Assembly (NCBI GenBank): GCA_964654135.1 | Contig: CAZZHV010000024.1 | Span: forward strand, 1 to 16,256 | DNA length: 16,256 bases | DNA from: CAMLQK01 sp964654135 | GTDB taxonomy: Bacteria > Patescibacteriota > Saccharimonadia > Saccharimonadales > UBA4665 | Direction of reading: 5' to 3' | Shown here: piece by piece, positions 6,869 through 13,732 of the stretch | Numbering within the stretch: position 1 is the first letter of the stretch | Layout: each line of letters opens with the position of its first letter | Notes under the pieces: generated by a model | Told to the model about the DNA's origin: nothing | The model's database searches: none | Seen by the model: only the letters and a program-made list of their open reading frames with translations | Translations under genes and position numbers: made by a program

Positions 6869-7515
6869 GACTCTACTCTAGCATCCAGTACATCTAAAAG
6901 TGAAGGGATGTCATCAACAATATGCGTGGCACCAGCCTCCTGGAGCTCTTCGAACTGGCCAAAGCCATGAGTAACGCCAATAGTTTTGGCAAGATTAGCG
7001 CTCTTACCAGCTAAGATATCGCCGGTAGTATCACCAACCATTGCTGCCTCGTGCGCAGGTATGTCCATGTGCGTGAGCACCATCTCGATACCCTCTGGGT
7101 GCGGTTTGGGCTGGCTCACATGGTCTGCAGAGATAACAATATCAAAATACTGCTTGATACCCATGGTTTCGAGCGCCTTAACCGTATGACCATTACCAGA
7201 GGTCACAGCGCCAACGCGAACGCCAATACGGCGAAGAATCGGCAATAGCTCAGTAACGCCGTCATAGAGCTGCAGGTGCACAAGCGACTCAATAATAAGC
7301 TCTTCGTGGCGATTACGAATCTCTTCAAATGGAACAGTGTCGTTTTTAATAAGTGCACGGACCACGTCATCGAGCGTGCCATGCATTGCTGCGGCAATTT
7401 CCTTGCGTGATGCAGGTGCTCCGTCAAATTCACGAGTCAGTTGTTCGTATTGCCAGTAGATGCCTTCGCGGCCATCCAGTAACGTACCATCGAGATCAAA
7501 GATAACAGCTCTCAT
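6865..7515 (-). CDS. HAD-family phosphatase, phosphoglycolate phosphatase-like
   Basis: 216 residues. It has the four HAD motifs: DLDGT (D7 nucleophile, D9 acid), VTSGN (S106), KPHP (K137) and GDTTGD (D162, D166). A helical cap (about 15-85) makes it a subfamily I phosphatase like Gph or PpaX. The substrate is probably a small phosphate ester, but it cannot be read from sequence. The start is supported by AAGGCAGGA just upstream and by a good promoter (TTGCAA, 17 bases, TATAAT). Its stop is the only TGA in the window and overlaps the start of the YjbR gene. Confidence 0.92.
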   Translation of the reverse strand: MRAVIFDLDGTLLDGREGIYWQYEQLTREFDGAPASRKEIAAAMHGTLDDVVRALIKNDTVPFEEIRNRHEELIIESLVHLQLYDGVTELLPILRRIGVRVGAVTSGNGHTVKALETMGIKQYFDIVISADHVSQPKPHPEGIEMVLTHMDIPAHEAAMVGDTTGDILAGKSANLAKTIGVTHGFGQFEELQEAGATHIVDDIPSLLDVLDARVES

Positions 7516-7539
7516 AGTCCTGCCTTTTAGTTACTTACT

Positions 7540-7568
7540 ATTATATACTATTTTTTATATTTTTGCAA
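7540..7568 (-). promoter_or_regulatory. Sigma-70 promoter of the HAD-YjbR pair
   Basis: On the minus strand, TTGCAA (7563-7568), a 17-base AT-rich spacer and a perfect TATAAT (7540-7545). Transcription would start near 7533, giving a leader of about 18 bases that includes AAGGCAGGA. Confidence 0.8.
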
Positions 7569-7581
7569 TCCATGCTGCAAT

Positions 7582-7627
7582 TTAGACACCGTAGGATTTT
7601 AGCATAGGCTTTGTGTCTAAGCGACAC
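7582..7627. repeat. Inverted repeat set in a divergent promoter region
   Basis: TTAGACAC (7582-7589) and GTGTCTAA (7613-7620) form a perfect 8-base inverted repeat. GACAC recurs at 7623-7627 and can pair alternatively with GTGTC (7613-7617). The right arm covers the -35 of the plus-strand gene, which suits an operator. Confidence 0.55.
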
Positions 7628-7638
7628 CTGAGTATAAT
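7611..7638 (+). promoter_or_regulatory. Leaderless promoter of the 179-residue gene
   Basis: TTGTGT (7611-7616), a 16-base spacer and a perfect TATAAT (7633-7638), with only 6 bases before the ATG at 7645. Transcription would start at the start codon itself. Confidence 0.7.
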
Positions 7639-7644
7639 TGCGGT

Positions 7645-8184
7645 ATGTCAGAACTCCTATCAAGCCAAGAAATCCTATCCAATGAACATCATGCACGCAC
7701 TGTAGCAGAAGAAATTAACCGTATTCTCACTGATGTACCCGTAAGAAACGGGCTCACTGGATATAAAAACCACTCTGCGCGCAACAAAACACGTTGGCAC
7801 AATAACCTTCTCTTCTTTGAATATCCAGAAGGCGAAAGTAACGTCGACGATTCGACCGTTACAAATCTGGCAATCGTGTGCTACGACAATCCGGATGGCT
7901 CTCGTCATGCTTATACTGTTGAACAGGCTCAAGACGGCGCCAAGCAGCTATCTCGCACTATCTATCCAGGCAAGGAAAGTCCCCTACGACTTATCAATGC
8001 GTTCGTTGATACACCAGAAGACATGTTTGATATAACTCTAAAGGATCTAGCAGTTGCACAAGCAGAACAAATCAGTCGTATAGAAGAGAGAAAAGTTGGC
8101 GCTCATCTTGCATCAGCAGCTGAGGCGGAGGAGCTTATTGAACGTCTACAAGAAACCGACCCGGCACCAGCCGCACGACCTTAG
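7645..8184 (+). CDS. Uncharacterised soluble protein
   Basis: 179 residues; family not recognised. There is no signal peptide or membrane helix. The first 40 residues look helical. A beta-rich middle follows (RWHNNLLFFEY; TVTNLAIVCYDN; HAYTVEQ). The C-terminal 50 residues are predicted helical and Glu/Ala-rich (LKDLAVAQAEQISRIEERK; ASAAEAEELIERLQE) and could form a coiled coil. The only cysteine is in IVCYDN. The start is fixed by a TATAAT ending 6 bases before the ATG. Divergent from the HAD-YjbR pair, it shares with them a short region holding an inverted repeat. Its TAG directly abuts the stop codon of convergent orn. Confidence 0.78.
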   Translation: MSELLSSQEILSNEHHARTVAEEINRILTDVPVRNGLTGYKNHSARNKTRWHNNLLFFEYPEGESNVDDSTVTNLAIVCYDNPDGSRHAYTVEQAQDGAKQLSRTIYPGKESPLRLINAFVDTPEDMFDITLKDLAVAQAEQISRIEERKVGAHLASAAEAEELIERLQETDPAPAARP

Positions 8185-8736
8185 CTACTTCTGAAACTTT
8201 GTGAGATAAAACTGGAGCTCTTCGATTGACTCGTGGATATCATCAAACGCGCGATGCGTCTCTTTTTTGGTGTACTCTACGCCATATTTACCCTGCATAA
8301 CTACTTTCCAAGAAGTTACATCGAGCATGCGATAGTGGAGTAATTTGGTCAGCTCCGGCCAATGGTATTCAATAAAACCACGGTCTGCGTGAATTGAATT
8401 GCCGGCAAGCACTGCTGGCTCGTCGCCGAATTGTGCTTTTACAAGCGCGATAAGTTCTTTTTCTACTTCAGCAAGAGGTTTAGCTCCCTCGAGCTTGTCG
8501 AGGAAATCGTCGCGATTAACGGGATACGCGTTCCACCAAGCGTTAGCCTTCATGAGCTCTTCAACATCGCTACGATTGTGCTTAATGCGTGCTTCGTAGC
8601 TAGCGAGCGGCGTAAAGTCAAAATCAGTAATTTCGGCGGCAATCTCGAGGATTACGTCCTGATTTGGCTGGAGGCCTGTCATCTCTAAGTCCACCCACAA
8701 GAGTTTAGTCGGTGTGGTGTGTTTTAAGTCTGTCAT
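8185..8736 (-). CDS. orn: Oligoribonuclease (DEDDh 3'-5' exoribonuclease)
   Basis: 183 residues, normal length. It degrades 2-5 nucleotide RNA fragments (and pGpG where present) to mononucleotides in the cytosol. All DEDDh residues are visible: D16 and E18 in WVDLEMTGL, D118 in NSIHADRGFI, H161 and D166 in HRAFDDIHESI. The family signature DVILEIAAEITDFD follows the first motif. A TATAAT ends 6 bases before the ATG, so it is probably leaderless. It follows msrB on the same strand with 46 bases between. Confidence 0.96.
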   Translation of the reverse strand: MTDLKHTTPTKLLWVDLEMTGLQPNQDVILEIAAEITDFDFTPLASYEARIKHNRSDVEELMKANAWWNAYPVNRDDFLDKLEGAKPLAEVEKELIALVKAQFGDEPAVLAGNSIHADRGFIEYHWPELTKLLHYRMLDVTSWKVVMQGKYGVEYTKKETHRAFDDIHESIEELQFYLTKFQK

Positions 8737-8742
8737 GTCCTG

Positions 8743-8748
8743 ATTATA
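8743..8748 (-). promoter_or_regulatory. Leaderless orn promoter (-10)
   Basis: A perfect minus-strand TATAAT with 6 bases to the orn ATG. AGGA is present in the gap but is too close to the start to act as a normal ribosome binding site. Confidence 0.7.
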
Positions 8749-8782
8749 CCTCGCACGTCGCGGTTATATAAATTAACAACGA

Positions 8783-9166
8783 CTACTTCTTAAGAAATTC
8801 GAGTGCGGCAGAGTTAATGCAATATCGCTGACCAGTTGGCTGATCGGGTGCATCCGGAAAAATATGGCCCAGGTGACCACCGCAATTTGCGCAAGTAACC
8901 TCGGTGCGTACCATGCCGTGAGAGGTATCGTCGTGAAATTTTACTGCACCAGGCTTAGCGTCATAGAAACTTGGCCAACCGCAGTGAGCATCAAACTTTG
9001 TACGAGAGTCAAAGAGCACGTTGCCGCAGGCCGCGCAGGTGTACGTGCCCTCTGCGGTGTTATTCTCCAAAGCACCGGTATATGGAGCCTCTGTGCCCTT
9101 CTCACGCAAAACGTGATACTGTTCTGGCGTCAGACGCTTTTTCCATTCTTCGTTTGTTAGTTCCAT
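8783..9166 (-). CDS. msrB: Peptide-methionine (R)-S-oxide reductase
   Basis: 127 residues, a complete single-domain MsrB. It reduces methionine-R-sulfoxide in proteins after oxidative damage. Zinc cysteines are C44/C47 (CAAC) and C92/C95 (CANC). The catalytic cysteine is C116 in RYCINSAAL. C62 in HCGWPSF may resolve the sulfenic acid. Substrate-pocket motifs GWPSF and GGHLGHIF are intact. No MsrA domain or signal peptide is attached. It lies 18 bases after mscL with a G-rich ribosome site (GGGGGTGG), so the two form a probable operon. Confidence 0.96.
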   Translation of the reverse strand: MELTNEEWKKRLTPEQYHVLREKGTEAPYTGALENNTAEGTYTCAACGNVLFDSRTKFDAHCGWPSFYDAKPGAVKFHDDTSHGMVRTEVTCANCGGHLGHIFPDAPDQPTGQRYCINSAALEFLKK

Positions 9167-9184
9167 GCCACCCCCTAATTTTTA

Positions 9185-9736
9185 TTATTTCTTCTTTTCG
9201 GCGTCTTTTTTCTTGGTAAGACGATCGAGTTTCAATGATTTAAACACAAAGTAAACAACAGCAGCAGTTGTAAGGAATGACAGGAGCGTAACCATAAAGG
9301 TACCCCAGTTAAATACTGCGGTTTTGTGGTTAAGCGTCAGTGCGAAGTGCTTCTTGTCGAGTGCACCGGTACCTGGCAACAACAGACCAACCAACGGGTT
9401 AATAAAGTTTGCGATGAGTGAGTCGGCAAGCGACTTAACTTGAGCACCAATAACAAGACCGATGGCCAAGCCAACGACACTTTGTTCACGTAAGAAATCA
9501 ACAAAGCCGGTGACTGCAGCTGGGCGACCTGGTTTTTTGATAGTAAACAGTACATCGTCCTTCTTTGTAGCTGGTTTAGTTACTTTAGCGGGAACTTTCT
9601 TGGTTGTTGATTTCTTTGGCGCAGCTTTGGCGGTAGCCGCCTTACGGATCGCCTTAGAGGCCACTACTTTTTTAGCGGGTTTCGTAGCTACTTTAGCAGT
9701 CGATGCTTTCTTGGTTGTTGATTTGGCTGTAGCCAT
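9185..9736 (-). CDS. mscL: MscL-family mechanosensitive channel with basic histone-H1-like N-terminal tail
   Basis: 183 residues from the ATG at 9736, which has AGGAAGGA upstream; an in-frame GTG at 9757 is rejected. Residues 1-59 form a low-complexity Lys/Ala/Thr/Pro tail with 18 Lys and 1 Arg and no acidic residue, like bacterial histone H1-like proteins. It is followed by IKKPGRPAAV (66-75), which contains the GRP core of an AT-hook. The channel domain begins at VTGFVDFLREQSVVGLAIG. TM1 spans about 84-105 and continues into FINPLVGLLLPG. TM2 spans about 145-166 (FMVTLLSFLTTAAVVYFVF). A short basic C terminus follows. MscL is a homopentameric osmotic safety valve with cytoplasmic N termini, so the tail would face the nucleoid. 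Usual MscL starts a few residues before TM1; the extension is odd. msrB follows in the operon. Confidence 0.88.
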   Translation of the reverse strand: MATAKSTTKKASTAKVATKPAKKVVASKAIRKAATAKAAPKKSTTKKVPAKVTKPATKKDDVLFTIKKPGRPAAVTGFVDFLREQSVVGLAIGLVIGAQVKSLADSLIANFINPLVGLLLPGTGALDKKHFALTLNHKTAVFNWGTFMVTLLSFLTTAAVVYFVFKSLKLDRLTKKKDAEKKK

Positions 9737-9776
9737 TATTTTCCTTCCTGACCCCACCCCACTAGAATATTAAGTA

Positions 9777-9785
9777 ATTATACCA
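9777..9785 (-). promoter_or_regulatory. Extended -10 promoter of mscL-msrB
   Basis: Minus-strand TGGTATAAT (9777-9785) sits just past the stop of the upstream gene. The -35 is poor, so the TG extension probably matters. Transcription would start near 9770 with a leader of about 34 bases carrying AGGAAGGA. Confidence 0.65.
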
Positions 9786-9788
9786 TCT

Positions 9789-9799
9789 TTTTAGCTATT
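9789..9799 (-). repeat. Promoter-associated repeat, copy 1
   Basis: AATAGCTAAAA on the minus strand, spanning the stop codon of the 143-residue gene and the spacer of the mscL promoter. A second identical copy at 10240-10250 occupies the spacer of the promoter of the 143-residue gene. Confidence 0.45.
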
Positions 9800-10222
9800 C
9801 CACATTGCGCTGCGCAAGCCGCTCTTGATAATGCGCATCGTGCGTGGAACAGATGACAGTGCAATCGCACCAGCAGCAGGTAGTATCGCTCGACGCGACA
9901 TAGCGACGGGTGCAATTGACGACTCTCGTGATACTACGCCCGTAGCTGTTGAGCCAAGAGAAAGTATCTGACGAGCTCGCTTTGATCCTTGGACTACTTC
10001 ATTCGCTACGGCAGCCGTCTCATGCGATGCTACACCCGATGCTATCGCCCCTGGTGCTGTGTGGATAGCAAGGGCGCCAGCAGTGCCTGCTAATGTGCGA
10101 AAAAAAGCACGTCGAGAGTCATCATCTTGTTCTGGAGCGACATATTCGTTAGAAACCTCAAGAGGCACGACTTCCAGCTGAGTTTGCGATGCATGCACAT
10201 CTGTTACAGGCTCACGATTCAT
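9791..10222 (-). CDS. Uncharacterised Ala-rich protein with Tat-like motif
   Basis: 143 residues from the ATG at 10222; an ATG two codons earlier (10228) lies between the -10 and the predicted transcription start. Family not recognised. An acidic, polar N terminus (1-36) is followed by SRRAFFRTLAGTAGALAI (37-54), which matches the twin-arginine export pattern (S-R-R-x-F-F, then a mildly hydrophobic stretch). A second SRRAILPAAGAIALSS lies at 109-124. Both hydrophobic stretches are weak for membrane anchors. The chain ends in a basic segment (RTMRIIKSGLR). No cysteine is present. It could be an exported protein with a long Tat n-region or an amphipathic membrane-associated protein. It has its own strong promoter and lies between argS and mscL. 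Confidence 0.7.
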   Translation of the reverse strand: MNREPVTDVHASQTQLEVVPLEVSNEYVAPEQDDDSRRAFFRTLAGTAGALAIHTAPGAIASGVASHETAAVANEVVQGSKRARQILSLGSTATGVVSRESSIAPVAMSRRAILPAAGAIALSSVPRTMRIIKSGLRSAMWNS

Positions 10223-10228
10223 GAGCAT

Positions 10229-10257
10229 ATTATACTACATTTTAGCTATTTTTGCAA
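10229..10257 (-). promoter_or_regulatory. Leaderless promoter of the 143-residue gene
   Basis: On the minus strand, TTGCAA (10252-10257), a 17-base spacer and a perfect TATAAT (10229-10234), then 6 bases to the ATG. This is the best complete promoter in the window. Its -35 starts 1 base after the argS stop codon. The spacer contains the repeat AATAGCTAAAA (10240-10250). Confidence 0.82.
10240..10250 (-). repeat. Promoter-associated repeat, copy 2
   Basis: AATAGCTAAAA on the minus strand between the -35 and -10 of the 143-residue gene, identical to 9789-9799. The two copies flank that gene as direct repeats. Confidence 0.45.
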
Positions 10258-10258
10258 G

Positions 10259-11932
10259 CTACATGCGCTCTGGTGCGGCAATGCCAAGCAGGCCAAGACC
10301 ATCACGCAATACATCGGCATACAAGCCAACGAGCTGCAAACGAATAGCCTGGCGCTCATCGTCAATCACACGGTTGTGCTCGTAGAAACGGTTAAAGCTC
10401 TGCGCTAGTTCGTAAAGATAGGTGCAAATGTGATGCGGCAACAGTTCATTGACTGATTTTTCGACCACATCGGGGTATTCGCTAATTTTGCGAGCCAAGC
10501 TTCGTTCGCCAGCCTCGAGCCCGGTAATCGCAGCCGTCCCCTGTTCGGCTTTTGCCAAGATGCTGCGTGCACGTGCATGAGCATACTGTAGGTATGGTCC
10601 ACTGTTGCCTTCCATGCTCACAGACTCTTCGGGTACATAAATTATATCTGCACCAATACGCTGCTTAAGGAATGAGTACTTAATTGCACCGAGCACTGCC
10701 TGCTCGTCGGCACGGCCAGTTGCTTGTTTGTTTGCCTCAGTGGCAATGTCCAAAACGTCCACAGCACGCAGGAAGTTGCCCTTACGAGAGCTCATCTTAA
10801 CACCGCCGGCTAGTTTTACGTTACCGTGTGTAATATGTGTTGTGTGCTTGGCTAAATCAGGTTGGAATTGCTCAATGCTCTTGAGTACAACTTTCATGTA
10901 TTCAACGATGTCGTTGCCGGTAACAATAACTGATTGGTCAAAGTGGTAATCACGCCATTTGGCCATGATGAGACCAACGTCTTTGGCTTCGTATGTTGGC
11001 AGGCCGTGAGAGTTGATAAACACGCGAGTGTGCAAGCCGTATGGTTCACCTTCGAACACAATTGCTCCGTCACTATCTTTGTAGACGCCCTTTTCGTACT
11101 GTTCCTTGACGGTTGCGAGGCCAAGTGGCGCCACGGAACTTTCCGGATAGTACTTTTCAAAATGTGTACCAATGCGCGCATAGAAGGCATCGAAGTAATC
11201 GTAGCTCCATTGGCGGCAGGTCCAATAAATTTGTGCAAATGGTGAATCGTGGTCGTCGTCCGTAAACAGCTGATACACGCGTTTGTTCATGTCGATAATT
11301 TCGGCCTTGGCTTGCTCATCTTCTTCGTATGCGTTCGTACCAATGACGTAGTTTTTAGCCATCCATTCTGAGTGTTGATCATCTGCAATATCGTTAAGCT
11401 TCTCAGGGTGTTCGCCACCGAGATCTTTAAGAATTGCCCACATAGTTTTGCCCACGTGCAGACCAACGTCACCACCAAAGTTAACGGCGTGTACGTCGCC
11501 CCCAGCAACCCGAACAAGATTTGTAATTGCATCACCAACGACACTAGTGTAAAAGTGGCCAGCGTGCAGCACCTTAAAGGGGTTAGGATCGGAGTATTCG
11601 GTAATAACCACCTTGCCTGCAAAAGTGCTCGGCTTTGTTTGTGGGGCTGCCTGAGCCGCTTTTAATACTTCGGCGTCACCCAGCGTAATGTTAATAAAGC
11701 CAGGACCGGCAATGGCAATATCTTTTACTTGGTCACCAAGCTCTGCACGAACAGCCTCTACAAGCTCGGTTGCCACGTCTCGTGGCGAACGCTGCAAACG
11801 GCCTGCCAGTTGCAGCGCAACATTAGTGGCATAATCGCCGAATTGTTCGTCCGGACGAGTCAATTCTGGCGTAACGTCCAGATTGAATAAACTTGTAATT
11901 GTGCGCGTAAACGCTTGGGTAATTGTTTCCAT
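10259..11932 (-). CDS. argS: Arginyl-tRNA synthetase
   Basis: 557 residues, a complete class I enzyme that charges tRNA-Arg. The N-terminal Add-1 domain (1-85) contains FGDYATNVALQLA and AGPGFINI, which recognise the tRNA elbow. The Rossmann core has EYSDPNPFKVLHAGHFYTSV with the HIGH motif as HAGH (123-126), and NFGGDVGLHVGK. The second signature is KMSSR (379-383). The C-terminal DALR-type anticodon domain ends in the family-typical APERM. A TATAAT (11944-11949) lies 11 bases before the ATG, giving a leader of only about 4 bases. The 143-residue gene follows with its own promoter, so argS may be monocistronic. Confidence 0.98.
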   Translation of the reverse strand: METITQAFTRTITSLFNLDVTPELTRPDEQFGDYATNVALQLAGRLQRSPRDVATELVEAVRAELGDQVKDIAIAGPGFINITLGDAEVLKAAQAAPQTKPSTFAGKVVITEYSDPNPFKVLHAGHFYTSVVGDAITNLVRVAGGDVHAVNFGGDVGLHVGKTMWAILKDLGGEHPEKLNDIADDQHSEWMAKNYVIGTNAYEEDEQAKAEIIDMNKRVYQLFTDDDHDSPFAQIYWTCRQWSYDYFDAFYARIGTHFEKYYPESSVAPLGLATVKEQYEKGVYKDSDGAIVFEGEPYGLHTRVFINSHGLPTYEAKDVGLIMAKWRDYHFDQSVIVTGNDIVEYMKVVLKSIEQFQPDLAKHTTHITHGNVKLAGGVKMSSRKGNFLRAVDVLDIATEANKQATGRADEQAVLGAIKYSFLKQRIGADIIYVPEESVSMEGNSGPYLQYAHARARSILAKAEQGTAAITGLEAGERSLARKISEYPDVVEKSVNELLPHHICTYLYELAQSFNRFYEHNRVIDDERQAIRLQLVGLYADVLRDGLGLLGIAAPERM

Positions 11933-11943
11933 AATTAGTTCTT

Positions 11944-11949
11944 ATTATA
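11944..11949 (-). promoter_or_regulatory. argS promoter (-10)
   Basis: A perfect minus-strand TATAAT located 11 bases before the argS ATG, in the 27-base gap after the DUF1361 gene. The -35 would lie inside the end of that gene and is weak. Confidence 0.6.
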
Positions 11950-11959
11950 ACAGATTAGT

Positions 11960-12664
11960 TTAAGAGGTGACGTTATTGGTGGTGTCGTCGATGGCCTTCT
12001 GGTAGCGCATTGCACGCGCCATTTGCCACGAGACTACATATAAGCTGCTAATGAGCAAGAAGAAGGTAATTGTCGTTGTGTAGGCCTGCGAATAGGCCAC
12101 AGGATGCAAAAAACGGTCTGAGACGTCGATAAGGATACCGCCAGGATTAACGAGCACGTCCCAGGTATTCCAACGCAGGTCTCGCCCCAGATAGATCGCA
12201 AAACTACAAAGCAACATTACTAATGCTATTAACGCATGCGCCGTACGGCGCTTAACGCGCTGCAACAGATTGATATGCACATTGTAGAGACTCAAAAAGC
12301 CGAGTGTTACGCCGTTAAGAATAAACGACGAAAACATTACTACATCGTACAAGAGGTCGACACGCGGTACGTCCTGAATATGTATAAAATCGCTAATCAT
12401 GTAGAAGCTGTTTGGCAAAAAACCCAGCCAGAGTGCCGTAATGGCAAGAGCCTTCCAAGCCGACCACAGATTATGCTTGAGAACTTTGTGCAGCCATAGA
12501 GCAAAAACGAGCGGCAGCCATGCCAAAAAAAGGTTCCACAACAGATAAGAAAACTCCGAAGAATGGTTGCTGATAGCACCAGCAAAAAACAATCCAATGC
12601 TTACCAGACTTGAACTCACGAGCGCTAGACCCAATCGGGTCGGGTTGGAAAAATACCACCGCAT
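11960..12664 (-). CDS. DUF1361 family multi-pass membrane protein
   Basis: 234 residues with about six membrane helices (roughly 10-30, 40-58, 69-90, 104-126, 141-160 and 193-216). The family core is visible: YLLWNLFLAWLPLVFAL (40-56), LWLGFLPNSFYMISDFIHI (78-96), and the late YLGRDLRWNTWDVL (157-170). Function is unknown for this family. The conserved polar PNSFYMISDF and GRDLRWNTWD motifs near membrane edges suggest a binding or catalytic site, which is inference. It follows the histidine kinase gene by 35 bases but has its own -10 element 7 bases before the ATG, so it need not belong to the two-component operon. Confidence 0.88.
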   Translation of the reverse strand: MRWYFSNPTRLGLALVSSSLVSIGLFFAGAISNHSSEFSYLLWNLFLAWLPLVFALWLHKVLKHNLWSAWKALAITALWLGFLPNSFYMISDFIHIQDVPRVDLLYDVVMFSSFILNGVTLGFLSLYNVHINLLQRVKRRTAHALIALVMLLCSFAIYLGRDLRWNTWDVLVNPGGILIDVSDRFLHPVAYSQAYTTTITFFLLISSLYVVSWQMARAMRYQKAIDDTTNNVTS

Positions 12665-12671
12665 ATATCGT

Positions 12672-12677
12672 ATTATA
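12672..12677 (-). promoter_or_regulatory. Leaderless DUF1361 promoter (-10)
   Basis: Minus-strand TGGTATAAT: a perfect -10 (12672-12677) with TG extension and 7 bases to the ATG. GATGGTATAAT here is shared exactly with the mscL promoter. Confidence 0.7.
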
Positions 12678-12699
12678 CCATCTCAGGAGACGTACAAAG

Positions 12700-13728
12700 C
12701 TATTTACTAACCGTCAGCTGAACTGTAAAGCAGGCGCCTTTCGGTTTTATGTTCCTTACCGAGATAACGCCATTGTTTGCGCGCGTTATTTGATGTGCCA
12801 ACGCAAGGCCAAGACCATAGCCGCCCGCTTTAGTTGTACGAGCTTTGTCACCTCTGTAAAGACGCTCAAAAATATGTGGAATATCAGCTTCGGCGATACC
12901 GGGACCAACATCACTCACGCTGAGCGCATATCCGGTACTTTCCCGCTTACCGGTAATAACGATTGCGCCCTTCTGGGGTCCATACTTGAGTGCGTTTTCC
13001 AGCAAAATCCCCAGAAGCTGCACGAGACTATCATAGTTGCCAACAAGCGTTGCAGGTTTTATATCGGTAGTAATTGCAACTTCGCGCGCTTCGGCGGTCT
13101 TGCGAGCTCGATCTACGGCTTCGCGAACCAATTTCTTGACGTCAACACCGCTGAGCGCTAACGAATTGTGTTCATAATGGGTTAGCGCCAAGAGGTTGTT
13201 GGACAAGTTCTCGAGCCGTTGTACTTCCTCGAGATTACTCTCAATCTGCTCCCTAGCCTCTTCTTGACTAAATTCTTTTTGGCGCAAGAATACTTCATTT
13301 TCAATACGCATACTAGCAAGTGGCGTTCTAAGTTCGTGGCTAGCATCGGCCGCAAAGCGCGTTTGGGCACGGTGCGCTTCCTCAATTGGCCTTAGGGCAC
13401 GACCAGCAAACCAGTAGCTCAAAATACCGCCGATAAACAGAGCAATGCAGTTTACAATCGCCAAGTCTCGATTAAGATGTGCGCTAACAGTAGTAGCTTC
13501 GTCACTTTGAATACTACTAATAGCTCGATCTGGACGAGTTACTTCCGAACTCATTTCTTTCCACGGAAAATCCACCAGCCAGTGTTTAACTTGTGACAAT
13601 TGCGCACTGTTAGAACGACGATATTCACGCTCCGCAAAAATGCGCACAGACATGGTTAACACCAGGCTAAAGCACAGCAAAATTGCCAAGTAAAACAGCG
13701 TCAGCTTAACGCGCGCCGAACGAAACAT
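12700..13728 (-). CDS. Membrane sensor histidine kinase
   Basis: 342 residues from the ATG at 13728 (MFRSARVKLTLFYL). In-frame GTG and ATG codons at 13758 and 13752 would overlap the regulator gene and add a non-family N terminus. TM1 is at about 8-30. An extracytoplasmic loop of about 55 residues follows (FAEREYRRSN through the Asp/Ser-rich part). TM2 is at about 89-108. A short linker GRALRPIEEAHRAQTRF replaces a full HAMP domain. HisKA carries SHELRTPLASM with phospho-acceptor H131. The ATPase domain has the N box LLENALKYG (N245), G1 DVGPGI (273-278), F box FERLYRG and G2 GGYGLGLALAHQI. All catalytic motifs are intact. The stop of the response regulator lies 4 bases upstream, so the two are co-expressed. 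The signal is unknown; the small loop suits ion, peptide or envelope stress sensing. Confidence 0.94.
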   Translation of the reverse strand: MFRSARVKLTLFYLAILLCFSLVLTMSVRIFAEREYRRSNSAQLSQVKHWLVDFPWKEMSSEVTRPDRAISSIQSDEATTVSAHLNRDLAIVNCIALFIGGILSYWFAGRALRPIEEAHRAQTRFAADASHELRTPLASMRIENEVFLRQKEFSQEEAREQIESNLEEVQRLENLSNNLLALTHYEHNSLALSGVDVKKLVREAVDRARKTAEAREVAITTDIKPATLVGNYDSLVQLLGILLENALKYGPQKGAIVITGKRESTGYALSVSDVGPGIAEADIPHIFERLYRGDKARTTKAGGYGLGLALAHQITRANNGVISVRNIKPKGACFTVQLTVSK

Positions 13729-13732
13729 TCCC

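Noticed and set aside
9737..9757. GTG start of mscL at 9757
   Set aside because: It would place the clear ribosome site AGGAAGGA inside the coding region; the ATG at 9736 is correctly spaced from it.
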